58,314 nt of DNA, from NCBI GenBank assembly GCA_029987115.1, contig DALTWK010000010.1:1-58314 (forward strand), in the 5' to 3' direction. Below are positions 16,751 to 25,278 of the stretch, in pieces (positions within the stretch are counted from its first letter, which is position 1; each line of letters opens with the position of its first letter). Source of the DNA: Methanocorpusculum sp. (lineage in GTDB: Archaea; Halobacteriota; Methanomicrobia; Methanomicrobiales; Methanocorpusculaceae). The notes below the pieces were generated by a model, which was given only the letters and a program-made list of their open reading frames with translations, was not told where the DNA came from and made no database searches. The translations under genes and the position numbers were made by a program.

Positions 16751-18745
16751 ATGGTATTGTCGGATCATTTCCCTTTTATGAAAAAATTCAAGGAGAAATT
16801 TGTATTCTTCGGACCTGGCTTTCTGCTTGCTATTGCCGCGGCCGGCGAAGCGGGTATAGCTGATGCACTCGAAATCGGCGCTGAGTTCGGAGTATCACTG
16901 ACGTGGATTGTTGTCCTGACACTCCTTTTCAAATATGCTTTCACCACCGGTATTGCCCGCTACACCCTGTCAACGGGAAATACCATCTATCAGGGTATAG
17001 TTTCCCTTCCCGGTCCAAAACACTGGGGAGCATATTTTACCATATTTGCCTATCTTCTGGAAAGTATCGGTATCGGATCAATGCTGTATTTTACCTCAGT
17101 ATTCTTCGACTACCTTATTCCCGGAACCTTCCTGCTTCTGCTTCTCGGTTCAATCCTTCTTGTGCTGGCGCTCATTATTCTCCGCACTCACCTGTACCAT
17201 CATTTTGAACCAATCATGGCAGGAATCGTGCTTCTCATAGGATTGTTTATGGTATTCTTCATGATAGACAATCCGATGCTCCAGACAGTGATTTTCCCGG
17301 AAATCGCAAACGGCCTTATTCCATCCATACCTGAACACTCGGAAAAAAGTATTCTGGCAATTCTCGGAGTTGTCGGTTCCGGACTGACACTGATGCTGTA
17401 TTCTGTGTGGCTGGAGAAAAAAATCCGCAATATCGCACCAAAGACAGAAGTCATCGGAGAGGAGAGAAAAACAATCTATACTACCTATCTGAAAAGTGTC
17501 CGCTTGGATATTCTGTTCGGATTCATCCTTGTTTTTCTCTTAACCATAGGATTCCTGGCTGTTGGATATTTTGGAATGCAGGCATCCCTGATACCGCACG
17601 GAGTGGAACTAACCTTCGATATGCTCATGACGGCAGCAATGAACTTCTTCCGGGTTTTCCCCTTCGGAAAGCAGATTATGCTACTGTTGTTCGCCCTGCT
17701 GTTCTTTGGAGCGCTTGTTGTCAGTTTGGATGCAAGAGCGTCCGCTCTTACCAAAGTTATCAAACAGCTGCGCATCGAATCCGGAAAACCGGTGAAAAAT
17801 TCATCCATCGTTTATAACATCTGTCTGCTGCTTATCTCGACAATCGGTCTGCTTGCAATGATTTTCGGCAATCCGTTAGAAATTCAACTTTTCGTTGCGA
17901 TGTCATGTGCAATTCTGTTTGGTCTGTACGGATTCATCCTGATTTATCTGAATTCCAAACTTCCGGAATATGCAAAGGGTAACAGGCTTTGGGTGCTGTT
18001 CATCAGTATCGGAAGTGCTCTTTCCATCTATTTCGCTTTCGTTCTCGAAGGCAATATCCTTTCAACAGGTGTTCCTCTCCTGAAGAACCTTGCTCTTGTA
18101 CTTATCATCCTCTTCCTGATTTGCCGGTCTAAGATGTTCAAGCGTATTGTATCCGGAAATGGCGCCCTTACTGACAAAGTTTGGCTGATTCTCATTCTCG
18201 GAACCGTTTCAATTCTCGGCACCTTATGGGGAATTAATGCAGGGGATTATATTATCAACTTCCGTGATGTGGGAGCCATCGTCGGCGGAATTATCGGCGG
18301 TCCGATAGTCGGCGGCATCATCGGTTTTATCGGCGGAATATACCGACTGACTCTAGGCGGAGCTACAGCAGTTCCCTGCTTTATTGCAACAGTAGTTGCC
18401 GGTGTTGTTTCCGGCTTCGCTATTCGGATATGGAAAGGAAAACGTTCCATTCTTAAACTCATCATTCTTGCAATTGTCGCAGAATGTCTGCATCTGCTGG
18501 TTATTTTCCCAACCTATGAAATCCTCTTCGGCACCATGGGTGCTTTGGAAGTCTGGGATGTCATTCGGTCCACAATCGCACCTATGGTTGGTGTAACTGC
18601 CTTCGGTCTGCTGGGATTCTTCATTTTCACACGGAAAATCAGTCAGTTCACCGGCCCTCTTGAGAGGTTCAGCCTGACAAGACTGAAAGAAGATATCAGG
18701 AAACTTACATCGCGAGATACCGATGACGGAGATGATACGAAATGA
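16751..18745 (+). CDS. Nramp-like transporter fused to a LytS-type 5TM domain
   Basis: A large membrane protein, about 664 residues from the chosen ATG. Residues about 18-400 look like an Nramp-family (LeuT-fold) transporter: FFGPGFLLAIAAAGEAG, then GIARYTLSTGNTIYQGI, GMQASLIPHGVE and a SLDARASAL segment. The canonical DPGN metal motif of helix 1 is replaced by AAGEAG, so the ion or substrate may differ. Residues about 465-600 match the 5TM-5TMR_LYT sensor domain of LytS kinases (NFRDVGAIVGGIIGGP, GGIYRLTLGGATAVPC), but no kinase follows. Other starts are 16703 (TTG) and 16778 (MKKFKEKF); 16751 fits the TATA spacing. The stop overlaps the next gene by four bases. Confidence 0.82.
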   Translation: MVLSDHFPFMKKFKEKFVFFGPGFLLAIAAAGEAGIADALEIGAEFGVSLTWIVVLTLLFKYAFTTGIARYTLSTGNTIYQGIVSLPGPKHWGAYFTIFAYLLESIGIGSMLYFTSVFFDYLIPGTFLLLLLGSILLVLALIILRTHLYHHFEPIMAGIVLLIGLFMVFFMIDNPMLQTVIFPEIANGLIPSIPEHSEKSILAILGVVGSGLTLMLYSVWLEKKIRNIAPKTEVIGEERKTIYTTYLKSVRLDILFGFILVFLLTIGFLAVGYFGMQASLIPHGVELTFDMLMTAAMNFFRVFPFGKQIMLLLFALLFFGALVVSLDARASALTKVIKQLRIESGKPVKNSSIVYNICLLLISTIGLLAMIFGNPLEIQLFVAMSCAILFGLYGFILIYLNSKLPEYAKGNRLWVLFISIGSALSIYFAFVLEGNILSTGVPLLKNLALVLIILFLICRSKMFKRIVSGNGALTDKVWLILILGTVSILGTLWGINAGDYIINFRDVGAIVGGIIGGPIVGGIIGFIGGIYRLTLGGATAVPCFIATVVAGVVSGFAIRIWKGKRSILKLIILAIVAECLHLLVIFPTYEILFGTMGALEVWDVIRSTIAPMVGVTAFGLLGFFIFTRKISQFTGPLERFSLTRLKEDIRKLTSRDTDDGDDTK

Positions 18746-20115
18746 CGCATGACGAGCATCATAAGAAGTTCTTCGGCGGCTGGAAGCTGACAGTAATTCT
18801 TATATGCATACTTGTGACGCTTCTTGCTGTGGCACTTGTTCCGCCGATTATAACAACAGCTACAATAGGAGACGATGAGATTGTAGTAGGTGCAATTCTG
18901 CCTCTTTCCGGCCCGCAAAGTTCCTTTGGTCTGGAATACCAGCGTGGTATCGAACTTGCTGTTGAGGAACTGAACAACATGGGAACAAATATCCGTGTTG
19001 AATATGCGGATTCGATGAGCGAAGAGGCCATAGGACTGGATGCATTTTTGGATATGTACGAAAATGGAATCAAGGCAGTTATCGGACCGACAACAGTTGC
19101 CGAGGCAAAAGCCATAGCACCGTTTGCAGAAATTTTTAAAATAACCGTTCTGCCATTCGCCACTAGCGAAACACTGGATCTCTACAAAAATTATCTCTTC
19201 CAGTTCGTTTCATCGGACAAATATCTCAGTAAAACAGCAGCCTCCTATGAAATGATTCTCGGAGAACATTCGCGTGTTGCAGTTGTCTGGACACAGGACG
19301 ACTTCCCGAAAACATTTATCCCCTCGTTAATGAGAGAAGCAGAGAAACTGAATGAGGAGTACGCCCTAACCAATTCCTCTCTCGAAATCTTCAGTATTCC
19401 TTACACGACAACTGAAGGTGTAATCAAAACACTGCTCGAAAGAAGGCCGGATGTCGTGCTGATTGATCCGGAATCTCCAGCACAGCTCAGTGAATTTTCA
19501 ACAGCATTGCGCAGCCATCCGGAACTGAACTATCTCACCGTTGAATCAACCGAACGGGGATTGGGAGACGAGGTCATCTTCAATGTTAATGCGGTCACCA
19601 CGCTTGTCATCTCTCCAAAAGGATTTGTAACCGACAGTTTATTCCTGGAAAAATATAACGAGAAATACCATCTGGATACAAAAACAGAAAACGGATGTGC
19701 TCCGCTCGGCTATGATGCAATGAGGACACTTGCCGACATCATCTATACCAAAGGATATTCTTCAGAAAAAATCGCCGAGGCATTAAAACAATACCGCATC
19801 GTCGGTGACACCGGAGCAATTTCTTTTGATAAATATTGTTCAAGATATCCGGTATTTGAATCCAGTATGGCATGCTACTCTGAATGGAAATACAGTGATA
19901 TTATTAATGAACTCGTTGAAGGGAAAGGAACACCGGAATTCAGAAAGGAGGTTGCCAGATTACGAGCAGTCATGATTCAAGCATTTTATGCAGGGGATAT
20001 GGAGTCGGTGAATGCTATTAATACGATCTTTGCCTCAAACGACTACTCCCGTGATGTGTCGGCAATTCTGGAAAAATATCCAGTACCAGAAGAAACACTG
20101 GTAAACATAAAATAA
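18742..20115 (+). CDS. Leu/Ile/Val-type solute-binding protein, membrane-anchored
   Basis: This 457-residue protein has the periplasmic binding fold of branched-chain amino-acid receptors (Peripla_BP_6). The mature part starts with DEIVVGAILPLSGPQSSFG and continues with QRGIELAVEELNN, AVIGPTTVAEAKAIAP and an APLGYDAMRTL segment. A single N-terminal helix (about 15-38) anchors it, with no lipobox cysteine. Its ATG overlaps the stop of the Nramp-LytS fusion (ATGA), so the two are translated together. No ABC permease or ATPase lies nearby. Binding proteins of this fold also act as sensor domains, so it may feed ligand information to the fusion protein. Confidence 0.87.
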   Translation: MTHDEHHKKFFGGWKLTVILICILVTLLAVALVPPIITTATIGDDEIVVGAILPLSGPQSSFGLEYQRGIELAVEELNNMGTNIRVEYADSMSEEAIGLDAFLDMYENGIKAVIGPTTVAEAKAIAPFAEIFKITVLPFATSETLDLYKNYLFQFVSSDKYLSKTAASYEMILGEHSRVAVVWTQDDFPKTFIPSLMREAEKLNEEYALTNSSLEIFSIPYTTTEGVIKTLLERRPDVVLIDPESPAQLSEFSTALRSHPELNYLTVESTERGLGDEVIFNVNAVTTLVISPKGFVTDSLFLEKYNEKYHLDTKTENGCAPLGYDAMRTLADIIYTKGYSSEKIAEALKQYRIVGDTGAISFDKYCSRYPVFESSMACYSEWKYSDIINELVEGKGTPEFRKEVARLRAVMIQAFYAGDMESVNAINTIFASNDYSRDVSAILEKYPVPEETLVNIK

Positions 20116-20133
20116 AAAAATAGAGGGAATAGA

Positions 20134-21852
20134 TTAGCAGGGAGTGATTCTCCCATCTTTTAACGGGTTGGAAGAATGGAGCTCTTTTCCGTCGAAGTAG
20201 TGGCAGACCGGAGCAATCTCTGCAATCTCCTCATGCGGTATGGTAAAGATGTCTTTGTCCAGAACAACGAGACATGCCATCTTTCCTGCCTCAATGGAGC
20301 CGATTTTATCATCCAGACGCATACGTTTTGCACCTGCAATGGTGTAGCCGTGAATCATCTGCTCAATGGTGAAACATGCCTCTTTCGGCGGATGGAAGGA
20401 ACCAGGGTACTCTGAAGGGTCTAGCGGCCACATCGGGTCGATTCTTGTGATACCAATCTGAATGCCGAGGTAAGGGGACTGGCGGACAAATCCTCTCGGA
20501 TTCATGTTGTCACTGGAAAAGTCCATATTTGCGTCTTCATCCATTGCGATTCTGTAATTAAACTGATTCTCATACCGGTCTCTGCCAATGAAGGGGATTG
20601 CATCGTACCCGCCGCGTCCATTCCAGTGCGGAGTTGTGTTGAAGTAAATGCCGAGTTTAATGGCTCTTCTCATGTCTTCTGGGTCGAAGAGTTCGATGTG
20701 TGCCATGGTAAAGCGCATAACCCATTCGTCTTTGCACTCTTTCTTTGCTGCCTCGTATGCATCAACAAACTGCCGGAAGGTACCATCACAGCAGCAGTGG
20801 ACATGTAAATCAAGTCCTGCAGCATTGATTTTCAGCATGACATTTTTCATCTGTTCCACGGTGAAATTGCAGTGTCCGTAGTTCTTTCCCTCCGGATCGT
20901 TGGAGAACGGACGAAGACTTAAGACATCGCCAAACTCGTTAGATCCGTCACCGAAGAATTTGATAATTCTGGTGTGGATGTGATCACTGTCATATTTTGC
21001 CTGCCAGTCCTTTGCCTTGGCAATGGCTTCATCGACATCATCCACAGAGATGAGGATTGATGTTGCCTCATAATAGAGGTTCAGACGATCTTCCTTGTCG
21101 AGCTGTGAAAGATACTGCATATCCTCTTCCGATTCCGTATACCCGTCCATGTAGGAGACCACACCGAAACAGCGGAGCGAGTCATGGGCAGGTTCTGCAA
21201 TTTCATCAATGAGTGCCTGCGGAGGCATCCAGCCAAGTGCCTGGAAAATACCGATATCGCCTATTGGGAATGTCTGGTGTGCCCATCCCGTATATTCACC
21301 ATTTTCATCCTTGTCGAAGCTTTGTCCCGGAATCGGACTGAATGAATAAGGAACACCCTCCTCGTTTTTCAGCATCTCGATTGCCATACTGTTGTACAAA
21401 CAACCGTGTCCGGAGTCATCGTTCATCCGCGCCGGGCGATCTGAAACGATTGCATCAAGGTCACGCTTGTGCGGTCCTTTGTCGCCGAATGTCTCATTCT
21501 TGTAGCTGTCATAGACGAAATACGGTCTTTCTTCCTTTGGATACAGCTCTGCATATTTTTTGACATTTGCAAACAGTTCATCCTTATCAGCGGTTTTTTC
21601 ACCGAATACGACCCAGGTTGCTTTTGCCATGGTGGCAATGTGGGTGTGACCATCAATCAGTCCGGGAAGCACAGTTTTTCCATCGAGGTCGATGGTTTCA
21701 TAGGAAAGCTTTTGTTCAGCGGCATATTTTTCCGCTTCTTCATTATTTCCAACAAAGGCAAATTTTTTGCCTTCAATAACAACTGCCTCTGCCCAAGGCA
21801 TTGCTTTGTTTTCGGTCCAGATTTTTCCGTTAATCAGAATTCTGTTGGCCAT
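20134..21852 (-). CDS. YtcJ-like amidohydrolase
   Basis: This metal-dependent hydrolase of the amidohydrolase superfamily is about 572 residues and resembles YtcJ/N-substituted formamide deformylase-like proteins. It has the N-terminal beta-sandwich strand NRILINGKIWT, then LPGLIDGHTHIA (H69 and H71), LDLHVHCCCDG, MAHIELF and a late FSSDNMNPRG aspartate. The C-terminal ITRIDPMWPLDP and YTIAGAKRMRLDDKIGSIEAGKMACLVVLD close the fold. An upstream ATG at 21873 would add seven residues, but a TATA-like CTATTTTAAAA lies about 26 bases before 21852. The substrate is unknown. It converges with the binding-protein gene. Confidence 0.88.
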   Translation of the reverse strand: MANRILINGKIWTENKAMPWAEAVVIEGKKFAFVGNNEEAEKYAAEQKLSYETIDLDGKTVLPGLIDGHTHIATMAKATWVVFGEKTADKDELFANVKKYAELYPKEERPYFVYDSYKNETFGDKGPHKRDLDAIVSDRPARMNDDSGHGCLYNSMAIEMLKNEEGVPYSFSPIPGQSFDKDENGEYTGWAHQTFPIGDIGIFQALGWMPPQALIDEIAEPAHDSLRCFGVVSYMDGYTESEEDMQYLSQLDKEDRLNLYYEATSILISVDDVDEAIAKAKDWQAKYDSDHIHTRIIKFFGDGSNEFGDVLSLRPFSNDPEGKNYGHCNFTVEQMKNVMLKINAAGLDLHVHCCCDGTFRQFVDAYEAAKKECKDEWVMRFTMAHIELFDPEDMRRAIKLGIYFNTTPHWNGRGGYDAIPFIGRDRYENQFNYRIAMDEDANMDFSSDNMNPRGFVRQSPYLGIQIGITRIDPMWPLDPSEYPGSFHPPKEACFTIEQMIHGYTIAGAKRMRLDDKIGSIEAGKMACLVVLDKDIFTIPHEEIAEIAPVCHYFDGKELHSSNPLKDGRITPC

Positions 21853-22002
21853 ATTATCAATTATTGGTCGCATTTTTAAAATAGCTTCCTATTATCAGGT
21901 GGTACGGATTTTTGTCAGTCACCGGACCGGAGAAATAAACAATAGTTCACATGAAACATCGAAGACGAAAAAAAGAGATTTGATAACAATAACCCGAATG
22001 AG

Positions 22003-22710
22003 TTATTTTTTCTCGTAGGTTTTTCCCATATACTGGTGTTTGTCCGAGTCGCCGCCTTTTGCAACAACATAGAACCACTGGAATCCGGAACGCAGCAGAC
22101 CGAAGTTCATATAGCGTCTCATTGAGAAGCCGATAATCATCTTCATATCCAACTGGATTTTTCCGAACTTCTTCATACGGAACGGCAGTTCGAAGTCATC
22201 TCCTGCATCGCAGACACGGTACATTCCCGCCTCAATGAACTCCTTCTTGCGGAATGCCGTGTTGGCACCGAGCGTTGCGTAGAACAGTTTCATTTTTCCG
22301 GTTGCATGGATGAACCGGTTGTAGAGGAAGACTTCTACCTTGTTCTTTACTCCCGGTTCAATCGGATAAATCGGACCGTAGAAAACAACAGACTCAGGGT
22401 GGTTCTTGAAATCATTGACGATGGTTTCCAGCCAGGACCGCGGGAAGAAACAGTCTGCATCGGCGGTTACCACCCAGTCATACTTGGATGCCATAACACC
22501 GTCGTTGCGTGCTCCGCCGACTTTCTTACTGGTCTGGATGAAAACCTTGTCTGCATATTTTGCGGCGATTTCCCGGGTGTTGTCTTTCGAGTTGCCGTCA
22601 ACAACGATTATTTCATACTGGTCACGGGGGAGAGTCTGGTCGCACAGACTCTTGAGACAATCCTCAATACCCTCTCCTTCATTGAATGCTGGGATAACTA
22701 CTGAAATCAT
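22003..22710 (-). CDS. Family 2 glycosyltransferase
   Basis: A 235-residue GT-A fold glycosyltransferase with MISVVIPAFNEGEGIEDCL at the start, the nucleotide-binding VVDGNSKDN, and the metal-binding DAD at 84-86 (VVTADADCFF). A C-terminal hydrophobic segment (NFGLLRSGFQWFYV) may sit on the membrane. It transfers a sugar from a nucleotide donor, probably onto a surface glycan or lipid. It is the last gene of a three-gene operon after the DUF362 and mutase-like genes, only one base after the stop of the latter, with GGAG as ribosome-binding site. Donor and acceptor are unknown. Confidence 0.9.
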   Translation of the reverse strand: MISVVIPAFNEGEGIEDCLKSLCDQTLPRDQYEIIVVDGNSKDNTREIAAKYADKVFIQTSKKVGGARNDGVMASKYDWVVTADADCFFPRSWLETIVNDFKNHPESVVFYGPIYPIEPGVKNKVEVFLYNRFIHATGKMKLFYATLGANTAFRKKEFIEAGMYRVCDAGDDFELPFRMKKFGKIQLDMKMIIGFSMRRYMNFGLLRSGFQWFYVVAKGGDSDKHQYMGKTYEKK

Positions 22711-22711
22711 A

Positions 22712-24022
22712 TTACTGCTTCTCCACGAAATTCAAAACGCTTCTGATACAGGCGTCCATGTTGATATACTCAAACTGTGAGAATCTTCCGACCAAATCAA
22801 GTCCGGATGTTGCAAAGTACTCCTGTACGGTCTTAATGGTAGCAAGATAATCGACATCATAGACAACATAGGCATATTCGAAACGATCAACTGCTGTGTG
22901 AACAACATTGTCCCCGACAAGCCCCATCTCTTTCAAACCGGAGACGGTGTGGTCGATAATCTCACTGTCGGTCATTCGGGAAATGTCGTCGCCTTCATTG
23001 TAGGTGATTTCCGCAAGGATGGAAGAACATCCTTCCGGTGCAACCTGAGTCGAGAAGTTGGACGGGAAGGAAAGACGGTTGAATGCACCCCATTTCATTT
23101 CCGGAATATACATCCACGAGATGTCAGGGACTTCTCCTTTGATACCGACAGAGATGCAGGCAATGGAGTTGTAGTGCAGATTTGCAACTGCCTTCTTTAC
23201 TTCATCCGGAATCTCAGAGAGCATCGGAATTAAGACCTGCAGCGGAAGAGTAGAAACTACTCTGTCAGCTTCAAAGACCTCGCCGCCTGCAGTAATCTTC
23301 CACCCGTTTCCGTTCCGCTCAACTTTGGTCACTTCAGTATTTGTTTTAATGAACTCTTTGACAGGAGCTTCAATCGCTCTGACCAGTGCTTCGATACCGC
23401 CCTCTATCGGGTAGGTAAAGACCGCCTGGTGCGTATATCCTTCGGTCTCGATACCGACAGCTGATTTGATGATGTCTTCTACCGGCGGTCTTGGAACACG
23501 TCCGTCCATCCAGTGTTTCGACATCTTGTCAGTTGGATAGTTCCAGATCTTCTCGTTATACGGAACCAGATAGCATTCGGCAATTCCTTTTCCGAATGTG
23601 TAGTAAATCCAGTCTTTGAAATTTTGCGGTTCCGGAACTTCTCCTTTTTCCACAGCAACAAGATTCTTCACATATTCATTGATACAGAAGAAAAGATCAT
23701 CTTTCGGAAGTGCGGAAAGCCCATTTTCAAACGGATATTTCACATACTTTCCTTTGTAAAAAATCTTGGTGTTTCTGTTGCGGAATTCACGGTTTTCTTC
23801 CAGAACATTCTGCATGAATGTCAGTACTTCTGTGTCGCGGGAGAAGATGATATGCGATCCGCCGACATCAAAGGTGAATCCATTTCGTTTTTCAGAGATG
23901 CAGAGTCCTCCGGTCTTTGCATTTTTTTCGAAGACCACAACGTCATCTCCTTTTTCATGAAGAAGACGTGCTAGAGTTACCCCTGTTAGTCCTCCGCCGA
24001 GAATTGCCCATTTCTGTGTCAT
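22712..24022 (-). CDS. FAD-dependent UDP-galactopyranose-mutase/amine-oxidase-like protein
   Basis: This 436-residue flavoprotein starts with a Rossmann dinucleotide fold (WAILGGGLTGVTLARLLHEKG, followed by VVVFEKNAKTGG). It continues with the protoporphyrinogen-oxidase/UDP-galactopyranose-mutase-like arrangement: DVGGSHIIFSRD, NEKIWNYPTDKMSKHWM and the C-terminal GLDLVGRFSQFEYINMD. The context between a DUF362 protein and a glycosyltransferase points to sugar or isoprenoid-linked glycan chemistry and not to porphyrins. Its exact reaction cannot be read from sequence. It lies two bases after the DUF362 gene and one base before the glycosyltransferase. Confidence 0.82.
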   Translation of the reverse strand: MTQKWAILGGGLTGVTLARLLHEKGDDVVVFEKNAKTGGLCISEKRNGFTFDVGGSHIIFSRDTEVLTFMQNVLEENREFRNRNTKIFYKGKYVKYPFENGLSALPKDDLFFCINEYVKNLVAVEKGEVPEPQNFKDWIYYTFGKGIAECYLVPYNEKIWNYPTDKMSKHWMDGRVPRPPVEDIIKSAVGIETEGYTHQAVFTYPIEGGIEALVRAIEAPVKEFIKTNTEVTKVERNGNGWKITAGGEVFEADRVVSTLPLQVLIPMLSEIPDEVKKAVANLHYNSIACISVGIKGEVPDISWMYIPEMKWGAFNRLSFPSNFSTQVAPEGCSSILAEITYNEGDDISRMTDSEIIDHTVSGLKEMGLVGDNVVHTAVDRFEYAYVVYDVDYLATIKTVQEYFATSGLDLVGRFSQFEYINMDACIRSVLNFVEKQ

Positions 24023-24024
24023 GA

Positions 24025-25173
24025 TTATTTAATCAGTTTGTGAATGATATTGCTTCCGAGAGACCGTTTCATTTCGATGGCATCATATTTGCACATCTCA
24101 TGGCAGCAGTAACAGCGGATGCAGTTTGTTAAGTCGAATGTTGCTTTACCGTTGATAACCTTTGCCGCTTTGACAGGGCAGATACGTTCACACTGCTTGC
24201 AGCCGATACACTTCTTGTTATCGATGACCGGTGATGGTGCATACAGTCTTCCGGCACGCTGAAGGCGGCGATAAATATTCTTTTTCGACCAGGATTCCTT
24301 AACTTCAACGCGGTAGGTGGACGGCGGTGCGAAATCCGTCAACGGAACAATTTCATCTCCTCTGACCTCGACTTCTTCAATGAGACCGCGGTGGAGTGCA
24401 GAAATTGTTGTGCAGATTGTCTCCGGAGGCATTCCAATCAGCGTCTGTGCAGTAATATCAATACCGTAGACGGATTTTGATGCCAGAATATAGCCAACCT
24501 GCTTTGGCTGACCTCCCATTGGACCGTTTCCTTCCATACCGATAACCGCATCCATAATGGCAAAATTCGGTTTAATCAGTTCATTCAAATCCACCAGCAT
24601 TTCAGAGAAATCGGTGAAATTCGGAAACCGTGAATGGAAGACGGGTTTGTCAAGGCCGGGGACAACACCGAAGGTGTTCTTGACTGCACCGGAAAAGTGT
24701 GCAAACATGTGGGTTTTCAGTTTGCAGACGGAAATGATGATATCAGCGTCACAAGCAGGGTTTATGACGGTGAAATGTTTCATTATAACGCCTTCAGAGA
24801 ACTTGCGGTCTTGATAGCCAGTGTCATAACTCAACTGGATTCCCAGGTTTTTGGCAACTTCCTCAAGTCCGCATTTGTGATAGACACGCTTCAAAGAGTG
24901 CTGGTTATACATGATACCTGCACCAGGGCTGTCTGCTATGGTTAGAATACCGCCGGCATCGAGAATCATTCTACCAACTGCTTCAATTACAGCCGGATGA
25001 GTGGTGACAGCACGGTCGATATCAGCATCGGAAAGGAGATTCGGTTTTAAGAGAACCTTTTTCCCTTTCAGTGGCGGCAATCCACCTGCGGTTGCAACCG
25101 CTTTCTTTACTGCTGCAAAAACCTCTTCCTTATCATAGGTTTTGCATCGTGCAGATCCGGTTATTGTCTTCAC
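24025..25173 (-). CDS. DUF362 protein with two 4Fe-4S clusters
   Basis: This 382-residue protein has a DUF362 domain (about 40-290; KVLLKPNLLSDADIDRAVTTHP, ADIIISVCKLKTHMFAHFSGAVKNTFG) and a C-terminal ferredoxin: C322-x2-C-x2-C-x3-C332 and C351-x2-C-x2-C-x3-C361. DUF362 iron-sulfur proteins are common in anaerobes and mostly uncharacterised. The start is GTG at 25173, with AGGGGAC upstream. It is the first gene of the operon with the mutase-like flavoprotein and the glycosyltransferase, so it may supply electrons to the flavin enzyme (inference). Confidence 0.88.
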   Translation of the reverse strand: MKTITGSARCKTYDKEEVFAAVKKAVATAGGLPPLKGKKVLLKPNLLSDADIDRAVTTHPAVIEAVGRMILDAGGILTIADSPGAGIMYNQHSLKRVYHKCGLEEVAKNLGIQLSYDTGYQDRKFSEGVIMKHFTVINPACDADIIISVCKLKTHMFAHFSGAVKNTFGVVPGLDKPVFHSRFPNFTDFSEMLVDLNELIKPNFAIMDAVIGMEGNGPMGGQPKQVGYILASKSVYGIDITAQTLIGMPPETICTTISALHRGLIEEVEVRGDEIVPLTDFAPPSTYRVEVKESWSKKNIYRRLQRAGRLYAPSPVIDNKKCIGCKQCERICPVKAAKVINGKATFDLTNCIRCYCCHEMCKYDAIEMKRSLGSNIIHKLIK

Positions 25174-25278
25174 TTAGTAACGTCCCCTGCGAACATTAAA
25201 TATTACTTATTGGTTTTCATTCTATAAATAGGAGAATAGTGCTTCGTCACTCAACGAATGCGAAAAAAAGAGAGGAAG

